In this document: piece after piece, positions 46,670 to 54,189 of the stretch
Layout: each line of letters opens with the position of its first letter
Position numbering within the stretch: position 1 is the stretch's first letter
NCBI RefSeq assembly: GCF_000733945.1
Contig: NZ_JPOL01000002.1
Coordinates: 2,543,001-2,607,000, forward strand
Direction of reading: 5' to 3'
Source: Flavimarina sp. Hel_I_48
GTDB lineage: Bacteria > Bacteroidota > Bacteroidia > Flavobacteriales > Flavobacteriaceae
DNA: 64,000 bases
Position numbers and translations under genes: made by a program
The notes under the pieces: model-generated
Seen by the model: only the letters and a program-made list of their open reading frames with translations
Database searches by the model: none
Told to the model about the DNA's origin: nothing

Positions 46670-48094
46670 ATGGAATCCAAACCGGAAGCGCGTTTAGAAC
46701 TGTCTGAACAGGAAATGCTTGATTATGGGCATCGTATTGTAGATCTCATTGCGGGGCACCACGCCACGCAGCGCACTAAAAATCCGGTGGCGGTGGCTAC
46801 GCGCAAGGAAATGGATACCCTATTTTCAGAAGAAGCGCCAGAAAATCCTACCGATGCGCATAAAGTTTTGGATTTTGTGATGGAGCAGGTCATTCCTGGT
46901 ACCAATTTGCTTAGCCATCCCAAATTTTTCTCGTTTGTACCGGGACCCAGCAATTATATCAGTGCGATGGCAGATACGCTGGCGACTGGGTTTAACGTAT
47001 TTTCAGGAGGATGGGCAGCGGCACCTTCAGCGGCTGAACTGGAGATCGTGACCATGAACTGGCTGCTTAAAATGTTTGGGTTTCCACAGAAAAAAGGAGG
47101 TGGGATTTTTACCAGCGGTGGCTCAATGGCCAATCTAACCGCGCTGGTCACAGCCCGAAACATTAAATGTGGTGAGGATTTTTCAAAAGCTACCATTTAC
47201 TTGTCAGACCAGGCGCACAGCAGTAATATCAAAGCGATCCGCGTGATGGGTTTCCGTAAGGAACAGATTCGTATTATTCCTACGGATATGGAATTCAAAT
47301 TCGGTATCAATAAACTGAAAAATGCGATCAATAGGGATCGTCTGGAAGGTCTGGAACCGTTTTGTATTTTGGCTTCTGCGGGAACGACAAATACCGGTAC
47401 GGTAGATCCATTGGTTGAAATTGGTGAAATCTGCAAGAAGGAAAAGCTTTGGTTCCACGTGGACGGCGCTTACGGTGGTGCCGCGATTCTGGGCAAGGAC
47501 GGTAAGAAATTACTCAAGGGGATCGATAAGGCAGATTCGATCACCGTAGATCCCCACAAATGGTTTTATCAACCCTACGAAATGGGCTGTCTTCTGGTAC
47601 GCAACCATAGATGGCTTAGCGGTACTTTTACCGAAAAACCGGAATATTTGCGCGATGTGGAAGGGAATGAGAGCGAGATCAATTTTTTCGATCACGGCAT
47701 CCAGTTGACCAGACGCTTTAGGGCGTTAAAATTCTATATGTCAATAAAAACATTCGGATTGAAAGCTTTCCGCGAAGCGGTACAGTACAACATAGATCTT
47801 GCCGAAGCCACAGACGCCTATTTACGTAAAAGCCGAACCTGGGAAGTGGTTTCGCCGGCCACGCTGGCGATAATCAATTTCAGGTACAATCCAATTGCAA
47901 AAAACCTTAGTGAAAAAGAGCTCGATCAGCTCAATGCAAAAATTTCTGAGCAGGTGGTAAACAGCAGGCAGGCGATGCTGGTAACTACCATTTTAAATGG
48001 AATGATCGTGTTACGTATGTGCCTTATCAATCCCAGAACGACACTAAAGGATGTCACAGATACGATTGAATTGTGCGAATCTTTTGCAGATTAA
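46670..48094 (+). CDS. PLP-dependent group II decarboxylase (aromatic/L-amino-acid type)
   Basis: 474 residues of fold-type I. Seen: KFFSFVPGPSNY near 85, GGIFTSGGSMANLTAL near 145, LSDQAHSSNIKA near 180, HVDGAYGGAA (PLP-ring Asp near 265) and the Schiff-base Lys in DPHKWFYQPYE (about K297). This group includes aromatic amino acid, glutamate and 2,4-diaminobutyrate decarboxylases; the substrate cannot be fixed from these motifs. It stands alone between two extragenic repeats, with its own promoter box, and has no obvious pathway partner here. Confidence 0.9.
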   Translation: MESKPEARLELSEQEMLDYGHRIVDLIAGHHATQRTKNPVAVATRKEMDTLFSEEAPENPTDAHKVLDFVMEQVIPGTNLLSHPKFFSFVPGPSNYISAMADTLATGFNVFSGGWAAAPSAAELEIVTMNWLLKMFGFPQKKGGGIFTSGGSMANLTALVTARNIKCGEDFSKATIYLSDQAHSSNIKAIRVMGFRKEQIRIIPTDMEFKFGINKLKNAINRDRLEGLEPFCILASAGTTNTGTVDPLVEIGEICKKEKLWFHVDGAYGGAAILGKDGKKLLKGIDKADSITVDPHKWFYQPYEMGCLLVRNHRWLSGTFTEKPEYLRDVEGNESEINFFDHGIQLTRRFRALKFYMSIKTFGLKAFREAVQYNIDLAEATDAYLRKSRTWEVVSPATLAIINFRYNPIAKNLSEKELDQLNAKISEQVVNSRQAMLVTTILNGMIVLRMCLINPRTTLKDVTDTIELCESFAD

Positions 48095-48453
48095 AAAGTA
48101 ATTGAATATTCAGAAAGTGTCCTAATCTTAAAATAAACCGTTTTAGGAAGATACTCAATAAACTGAATTTTGAGCCGGTTTATAGCTTTTTCATTTCTTT
48201 TTGGGCGTTTCGCTGCGGGTCGGGCTTTACGTTTCAATCTTTTTGCTCGTACCTCACAAAAAGGATTTCAACTGCAATCCCTAACGCAAAATCCTTTTCT
48301 ATAATAGGAAATCGTTTTAAAGACACCCAAAGGGGAGGCAATTTCATCAGACCAATTTTTTCTGTAAAAGCAAGAACACATTTAAAAGAGAATTCCACTT
48401 TTCAATGTTAAATCATCAAAAAATTGGAGTTTAGGCATTGAAAACAGGCAAAA
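48095..48453. other. Intergenic region after the decarboxylase
   Basis: It contains repeat family A copy 3 (48202-48294). The rest shows no gene and no clear terminator hairpin. Confidence 0.5.
48202..48294 (+). repeat. Extragenic repeat family A, copy 3
   Basis: TTGGGCGTTTCGCTGCGGGT, CGGGCTTTACGTTTCAATC, TTTTTGCTCGT, AAAAAGGATTTCAACTGC and AATCCCTAACGC. It has a few substitutions compared with copy 2 and the same direction. Confidence 0.85.
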
Positions 48454-49353
48454 TCAGCCCTTATTTTGACTGATTTTCTGTTTTATTTCGTCATTTTCAA
48501 TACGTGCATTGGCCCCTTTTTTCCCAGCGACCAGTGCGCCCAGTGCACAGCCAAATTCCAGCGCGTATTGCGGATTGTTTTCGGTGTAGAGTATGTAGAG
48601 CAATCCGGCTAAAAAAGAATCCCCAGCGCCTACGGTATCCACTACTTTTGCAGCATAGCCTTGGCTTTCATAAAAATTATCGTTGTGCAGCAGTAGGGCA
48701 CCTTCGCCTCCTCGCGTAACGCACAGCGTTTGCGCATTTGTATATTCGTTTAAGAAAATAAGGCCATCCCGCAGGGAATTCATGTCAAAATCAAGAAATG
48801 CGCAGATTTGTTCCAGTTCGTCATCATTCATCTTAACAATATCTGCCATTTTGATAAGTTCCAGTACCTGTTCCAGTTCATAATGTGGCGCACGCAAATT
48901 AACATCAAAAACAGCTTTTTGGGCTTCGTCTAAAAGAGCAAAAAGTGTTTCCCTAGAGGTTTTGCTTCGGCAGGCAAGGGAGCCAAAAATGAACAAGTCA
49001 CTACCCGCAACCTCTTTTTTATTGGTTTCGGTTAAAGCAATTTCATCCCATGCCACCGGTTTCTTAATCGTATAAGAGGCAGACCCAGAAGCGTCCAGTT
49101 CGACATCTACGATTCCCGTTTTTAGGGCGTCGTCTGTTTGAACAAGCTGTTGCGCTATGTCGTAAGACTCCAGTTGCTCCCGTGTTTCGGTTGCGAGTTC
49201 GTCAGTTCCCAGTCGGCTAATGATACTGCTATCTGCGCCCAGGGAAAGTAAACGCAATGCCACATTGAGCGGCGCTCCCCCCAGGGCTTTTCCGTCAGGG
49301 AATTTATCCCATAAAATCTCTCCAAAACAGATTGTTTTCAATGGTTTTTGCAC
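48454..49353 (-). CDS. PfkB-family sugar kinase, probable fructokinase
   Basis: 299 residues with the two PfkB signatures: GKALGGAPLNVALRLLSLG (about 18-36) and DTVGAGDSFLAGLLY (about 240-254, with the catalytic Asp). It is cytosolic. It lies 55 bp downstream of a sugar porter that follows a GH32 enzyme in one leftward unit, so fructose released from sucrose or fructan is the likely substrate. Sugar specificity is from context only. Confidence 0.9.
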   Translation of the reverse strand: MQKPLKTICFGEILWDKFPDGKALGGAPLNVALRLLSLGADSSIISRLGTDELATETREQLESYDIAQQLVQTDDALKTGIVDVELDASGSASYTIKKPVAWDEIALTETNKKEVAGSDLFIFGSLACRSKTSRETLFALLDEAQKAVFDVNLRAPHYELEQVLELIKMADIVKMNDDELEQICAFLDFDMNSLRDGLIFLNEYTNAQTLCVTRGGEGALLLHNDNFYESQGYAAKVVDTVGAGDSFLAGLLYILYTENNPQYALEFGCALGALVAGKKGANARIENDEIKQKISQNKG

Positions 49354-49408
49354 AGTTAATTAGGTTTTACGTGAACTTTTTGACTAAAATTTAAAAGCCC
49401 TGGTTTCC

Positions 49409-50746
49409 TTATTTCAAAATCGTTTTTTCAAGCTCTTCAAGTGAAATTCCTTTAGTTTCAGGCATAAGGAATTTTACAAAGAGCAATTGCAGGAACATCA
49501 TAAAGGCAAAAAAGGCGAATATGGGCCATGGGTTGTCTTTAAAGATACCTGATTCAGAATCCAGAAAAACAGGTGTGAGCAGTGTTATCAAAGCGGCAAA
49601 GACCCAGTGTGTCCCCGTACCCCAGGATTGACCGTACGAACGGACTTTATTAGGGAATATTTCAGAAATAAACACCCAGATAACCGCACCCTGGCCTATT
49701 GCGTGAGAAGCGATAAATATAAGGATGAAGGTCAAAAGTATACTGCTGCTTGCACCGGTATAAAATGCCCATGCCACGACGAGCAGACTAATAATATAGC
49801 CAAAAGATCCAATGTACATAAGCTGCCTACGTCCCAATCTATCAATAAGGCCAACGCCCACAAATGTAAAAATCAAATTGATCACGCCAATGGAAATAGA
49901 ACTAAGAAGGGAGTCGCCTTCGGCAAGACCGGCACGTTCCAGAATTTCCGGAGCATAATAAAGTATAAAATTGATACCGGAAACCTGGTTGAAAAAAGCA
50001 ATCAAAAAGGCCAATATAAGTGGATTTCTAAACCTTCTGGAAAAGAGTTTCACATCATTTGCGGTATTTGCAAGGTCTGCTTTGATATCAAGGACCTGCT
50101 GTTTTGCTTCCGCTGGGTCATAAATTTTACTGAGCACCTCAAGGGCTTGCTGTTCGGCATTTCTCTTGTAGAGCAACCATCGCGGACTCTTGGCAACCTG
50201 CATTACCATCAAGGTGTAAATAAGTGCAGGGATCGCTTCAACGCCCAGCATCCAGCGCCAGTCATTGTCCCCCTGAAAACCCTGTAGCGCATAATTGCTG
50301 AAAAATGCTATTAGAATACCTAGAACGAGGTTGAATTGGTATAAAGCAACCAGTTTGCCCCTGTTTTTAGCCGAAGAAATCTCAGAAATATACGTGGGTG
50401 CCGCAACAGATGAAGCGCCAACTCCCACGCCGCCTATAAACCTAAAGAAAGAAAATAGATAAGGATCTGGTGAAAGTGCAGAACCCAGTGCAGAGACAAA
50501 ATAAAGTACCCCAATCCAGATCAGTGTTTTTTTACGACCCAACCGGTCACAGGGAATCCCTCCCGTAAGCGAACCTAAAACAGTTCCCCACAGGGCCATA
50601 GACATTATAAAAAGGCCATGAAAAAAAGGTGTGGTGTGCCAGAGTTCTTTAATGGGAAGGTTTGCGCCAGAAATCACAACGGTGTCAAATCCAAATAAGA
50701 AGCCTGAGAGCGCGACGGCAACAGACCATTTTTGTACTGCTTTCAT
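49409..50746 (-). CDS. Sugar porter family MFS transporter
   Basis: 445 residues with 12 membrane helices. Sugar-porter motifs: GFLFGFDTVVISGA near 17, GGIPCDRLGRKK near 65, SPRWLLYKRN near 190, QVSGINFILYYAPEIL near 260, DRLGRRQL near 303 and PETKG near 432. It probably imports fructose, glucose or sucrose across the inner membrane. It is placed 18 bp after the GH32 gene and upstream of the fructokinase, giving the order cleave, import, phosphorylate. Confidence 0.92.
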   Translation of the reverse strand: MKAVQKWSVAVALSGFLFGFDTVVISGANLPIKELWHTTPFFHGLFIMSMALWGTVLGSLTGGIPCDRLGRKKTLIWIGVLYFVSALGSALSPDPYLFSFFRFIGGVGVGASSVAAPTYISEISSAKNRGKLVALYQFNLVLGILIAFFSNYALQGFQGDNDWRWMLGVEAIPALIYTLMVMQVAKSPRWLLYKRNAEQQALEVLSKIYDPAEAKQQVLDIKADLANTANDVKLFSRRFRNPLILAFLIAFFNQVSGINFILYYAPEILERAGLAEGDSLLSSISIGVINLIFTFVGVGLIDRLGRRQLMYIGSFGYIISLLVVAWAFYTGASSSILLTFILIFIASHAIGQGAVIWVFISEIFPNKVRSYGQSWGTGTHWVFAALITLLTPVFLDSESGIFKDNPWPIFAFFAFMMFLQLLFVKFLMPETKGISLEELEKTILK

Positions 50747-50764
50747 GTATTGGTTGGTTTTTAT

Positions 50765-52336
50765 TTAATCGGTTGATTGGTTTTTCCAAATACTGGGAAC
50801 AGGTGCAAGTTTAAGGTTTTTAACGACATCTTCCGTTTGGATATTCAATATTGTATAGGGACTCTTCGGAAAAACCTGTGCAGTCATCGCGGTGGCACCA
50901 CCATCCACAAAAAATTCAATGGAAGATTGATCTGTAAATAAGGAAATGGAAGTTGGGCCCTTTTTTATAAACTGAGCAGGCGCGGTCATGATGCGATCAG
51001 CGAATTTCTCTGAAAAATCGGTTTCCCCAGAAGCTATGCGGTCGATATAAAACTGATTTTGCGTTTTTGAATAGCCCACATAAACGGAATCTTTTGACGC
51101 ATTTGATAAAGCAATCCTAAAATCTGATGGATTTTCTGGCAATTCAAATTCAATATGTGCCTGATTGAGGTCTTTATTTTCCAGCTGTACCGGTTTTTCA
51201 GCTGCAAAATTTTCGTAGCTGAGGTTTTGGGTGATGGCATCAACAGGATAATTGGTCAGGAAATAACCATCATCTTTTTTAAGTTCAAGCTTGCGTGGTA
51301 GTGTCATGGCACTGCGCCATTTTTCCGTAGGTGTTTGTTCCCCGTAATTCCAGTTGCTCATCCAGCCCAGAAAAACACGGTCATCCTGTGGCATGTTGTT
51401 AAATGTCACTCCTGCATAATTGTCGCGGCCCCAGTCAATCCATTTATCCTCTTTTTGTTGAGAGGTAAAAGTTTTCCCATCAAATTCACCTACAAAATAC
51501 TGCGTACCCGAGCCACCATTAGGCGCGCCGGGATTTATACTGATGAGCAGCACCCATTTTTCTTCGCCACCATCTACTTTAAGGGGGAAAAGATCTGGAC
51601 ATTCCCATACGCCGCCATGCGCACCTCTTTTTTGCCCAAAATCGCTCAGGAAATCCCATTTTTTGAGATCTGTTGAATTATAGATCTGCGCGTGATCACC
51701 GGCAACAAGTAGAAGTATCCATTTCTGGGAAGCCTCATGCCAGAATATCTTTGGATCCCGAAAGTCAATACCCTGATCCACATTCGGCACTACGGGATTG
51801 CCTTCATATTTTTCCCAGGTGTCGCCATCATCCAGGCTATAGGCGATGCCCTGGGTCTGGTAGTCCTCTCTGCCAGCTTCGGCCATTTCTGCATTGTGAT
51901 AGGTGAACATGGCCACCATAGGCGGATTTTCGGCAGAGCCAAAACCTGAAGAATTGTTTTGATCCACGACCGCGCTTCCAGAGAAAATATATCCCAGGGA
52001 ATCTGGTGCGAGTGCGACTGGTTTGTGTTCCCAATCCCTTAAATTTTTACTTGTAGCGTGCCCCCAGTGCATAGGCCCCCACTTCGTATCGTCAGGATAA
52101 TATTGATAAAATAAGTGATAAGTGTCCTTGTAAAAAACGAGTCCGTTAGGATCGTTCATCCAGTTTGCTTCTGGCGAAAAATGATACTGAGGCCTGTATT
52201 TTTCCTGATAATAAGCACTATCAGTGGTAGTTGTATTATTTTCGGTTTTTACAACTTCTGCATTGTTCTTTTCTTTGCAGCCAGAGGTCAAAAAGGTAGC
52301 GGTTACGAGGCCTAAAACAAATTTACGGAAGCGCAT
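50765..52336 (-). CDS. GH32 fructan hydrolase/invertase lipoprotein
   Basis: 523 residues from the ATG at 52334-52336; this start gives a proper lipoprotein signal (MRFRKFVLG... FLTSGCKEK, Cys near 20), which the longer frame from 52384 does not improve. GH32 catalytic motifs: NWMNDPNG (nucleophile about D62), FRDPKIF (transition-state Asp) and ECPDLF (acid/base Glu). A C-terminal beta-sandwich (about 380-520) is present. As a lipoprotein it should act outside the inner membrane on sucrose, inulin- or levan-type fructan. It heads the leftward GH32-porter-kinase unit, divergent from the LacI gene. Confidence 0.93.
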   Translation of the reverse strand: MRFRKFVLGLVTATFLTSGCKEKNNAEVVKTENNTTTTDSAYYQEKYRPQYHFSPEANWMNDPNGLVFYKDTYHLFYQYYPDDTKWGPMHWGHATSKNLRDWEHKPVALAPDSLGYIFSGSAVVDQNNSSGFGSAENPPMVAMFTYHNAEMAEAGREDYQTQGIAYSLDDGDTWEKYEGNPVVPNVDQGIDFRDPKIFWHEASQKWILLLVAGDHAQIYNSTDLKKWDFLSDFGQKRGAHGGVWECPDLFPLKVDGGEEKWVLLISINPGAPNGGSGTQYFVGEFDGKTFTSQQKEDKWIDWGRDNYAGVTFNNMPQDDRVFLGWMSNWNYGEQTPTEKWRSAMTLPRKLELKKDDGYFLTNYPVDAITQNLSYENFAAEKPVQLENKDLNQAHIEFELPENPSDFRIALSNASKDSVYVGYSKTQNQFYIDRIASGETDFSEKFADRIMTAPAQFIKKGPTSISLFTDQSSIEFFVDGGATAMTAQVFPKSPYTILNIQTEDVVKNLKLAPVPSIWKNQSTD

Positions 52337-52388
52337 TATGTGAAGGTTTATTAATAAATGTTGAAAATATGACATTTTATTCACAATA

Positions 52389-52402
52389 TAACGTTTTCGT
52401 TT
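52389..52402. promoter_or_regulatory. Candidate LacI-type operator
   Basis: AACG (52390-52393) TTTT CGTT (52398-52401) is a small palindrome centred in the 140-bp divergent region between GH32 and lacI-type genes. Its position suits control of both units; the site is inferred. Confidence 0.3.
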
Positions 52403-52455
52403 GTAGATTTATACTATTCGAGACGCTTGATAGGCGCTAGGCTTTCAGAAACCAG

Positions 52456-52463
52456 TATATTTG
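52456..52463 (+). promoter_or_regulatory. Bacteroidetes -7 promoter element
   Basis: TATATTTG fits TAnnTTTG exactly, 13 bp before the LacI-family ATG. No clear -33 box at the usual distance. Confidence 0.5.
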
Positions 52464-52476
52464 CATTTTTAATATT

Positions 52477-53520
52477 ATGAGAAGAAAACTTACCTTAAAA
52501 TTAATAGCTCAAGAACTGGATGTTTCAATTTCCACCGTTTCCAAAGCATTACGCGACAGTCCCGAAATTAGCGAAGAGACACGTGAAAAAATCAAGGCTT
52601 ATGCTAAAAAGTACAACTACAAGCCGAATAATATAGCCCTAAGCCTTAAGAACAGGAAAACCAATACGATTGGGGTCATAATCCCCCAGATCGTGCACCA
52701 CTTTTTTACTACGGTAATACGCGGTATAGAAATGACTGCCAGGGAGCACAATTACAATGTGATCATTTGCCTTTCCAACAACGATTTCGATAAAGAAGTC
52801 CTGAATATGGAACTCCTGGCCAATGGTAGTACTGATGGTTTTATACTTTCGGTATCCAAGGAAACCATGCTCAAGGAAGATTATCACCATTTAAACGAGG
52901 TGATAGAACAGGGCATGCCCGTGGTCATGTTTGATCGCGTCGTAGAAGGTATTCCCTGTGATCGTGTACTAATAGATGATAAGGCCGGCGCTAAAAAAGG
53001 AGTCATGCATTTGCTCAAAACGGGATGTCGTAAAATAGGAATCCTAACCTCACATGATTATAACAGTGTGGCGCGTTTGCGTACGGAAGGTTATATGGAG
53101 GCGCTTTCAGATGCCGGTGTGGCAATCAATGAAGATTTAATCCTAAAGTTGGATAATATTGATGAGTGCGATGATGATTGTCATGAGAAAATTAAGCAGT
53201 TTATAAAGAAAAACGATCTGGATGCCATATTTACGGTAAATGAACTTTTTGCGGTTGCTGCCGCCAGATATATTCAGGAAGAGGGTAAGCGTATTCCTGA
53301 CGATATTTCCATAATTTGTTTTACAGATGGTAACCTGTCACAACATTTTTTGCCAAGTTTAACCACTGTAAGTCAGCACGGTGAGGAGATGGGGCGCAAA
53401 GCAGCCGAAATTTTAATCGATAAATTGCAGCGGGATGAGGAGAATGAAGAATCTACTACCACTTACATTGACACAAGCTTGATACAGCGGGAATCCACAC
53501 ATACATTTAAGAACAGATAA
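52477..53520 (+). CDS. LacI-family transcriptional regulator
   Basis: 347 residues: N-terminal helix-turn-helix (LTLKLIAQELDVSISTVSKALRDSPEIS, about 5-32), hinge (AKKYNYKPNNIALSLK) and a periplasmic-binding-protein-like effector domain (TIGVIIPQIVHHFFTTVIRG near 62, CDRVLIDDKAGAKKG near 163, TTVSQHGEEMGRKAAEIL near 305). It probably represses both the leftward GH32 unit and its own rightward unit until a sugar or sugar phosphate binds. It is followed 9 bp later by beta-phosphoglucomutase. Confidence 0.93.
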   Translation: MRRKLTLKLIAQELDVSISTVSKALRDSPEISEETREKIKAYAKKYNYKPNNIALSLKNRKTNTIGVIIPQIVHHFFTTVIRGIEMTAREHNYNVIICLSNNDFDKEVLNMELLANGSTDGFILSVSKETMLKEDYHHLNEVIEQGMPVVMFDRVVEGIPCDRVLIDDKAGAKKGVMHLLKTGCRKIGILTSHDYNSVARLRTEGYMEALSDAGVAINEDLILKLDNIDECDDDCHEKIKQFIKKNDLDAIFTVNELFAVAAARYIQEEGKRIPDDISIICFTDGNLSQHFLPSLTTVSQHGEEMGRKAAEILIDKLQRDEENEESTTTYIDTSLIQRESTHTFKNR

Positions 53521-53529
53521 ATCATTTTG

Positions 53530-54186
53530 ATGAGTAAAAAAGGAATTATTTTTGACCTTGATGGGGTAATTGTAAATACTGCGGGCTTTCATTATTTAGC
53601 CTGGAAACACCTGGCAAATGATCTCGGTTTTGATTTTACCGAAGAGCAAAATGAAGATTTTAAAGGGGTTAGTAGGGTACGATCCCTTGAACTTTTGCTT
53701 GAAATAGGCGGTAAAACGGCAACTCAGGAAGAAAAAGATAAATGGCTGGAGTCCAAAAATGAAGAGTACCTCAGCTACATTGACGGTATGAGCGAAGAAG
53801 ATATTTTGCCAGGAGTCAAGAAAGTCCTGGATTATCTGAAGAAAAAAAATGTACCCATAGCCTTAGGATCTGCAAGCAAAAATGCGGTGCCCATTTTAAA
53901 ACGGGTCAATTTGTACCCTGTTTTTGACGCTACGGTAGATGGTACAGATGTCTCTAAAGCAAAACCTGATCCCGAAGTTTTTCTTATAGGTGCCAAAGAA
54001 CTAGGCATAGATGCAGCAGATACAATAGTTTTTGAAGACAGCATTGCTGGTGTACAGGCAGCAAATATTGCCGGTATGGTGAGCATAGGTATTGGCGATG
54101 CCGAAGTTTTACACGAAGCCGATTATGTTTTCAACGATTTTACGGAAATAGAAACCCAATTTTTAGACCAACTTTTGAAAAATTAA
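53530..54186 (+). CDS. pgmB: Beta-phosphoglucomutase
   Basis: 218 residues from the ATG at 53530 (an in-frame TTG lies just before). HAD-fold marks: FDLDGVIVNTAGFHYLAWK (nucleophile D9, acid/base D11, and the T/H cap residues typical of beta-PGM), LGSASKN (Ser near 114), KPDPEVFL and FEDSIAGVQAA. It converts beta-glucose 1-phosphate to glucose 6-phosphate. The gene is 3 bp from the GH65 phosphorylase, which makes beta-glucose 1-phosphate, so the pair forms one pathway. Confidence 0.94.
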   Translation: MSKKGIIFDLDGVIVNTAGFHYLAWKHLANDLGFDFTEEQNEDFKGVSRVRSLELLLEIGGKTATQEEKDKWLESKNEEYLSYIDGMSEEDILPGVKKVLDYLKKKNVPIALGSASKNAVPILKRVNLYPVFDATVDGTDVSKAKPDPEVFLIGAKELGIDAADTIVFEDSIAGVQAANIAGMVSIGIGDAEVLHEADYVFNDFTEIETQFLDQLLKN

Positions 54187-54189
54187 ACC

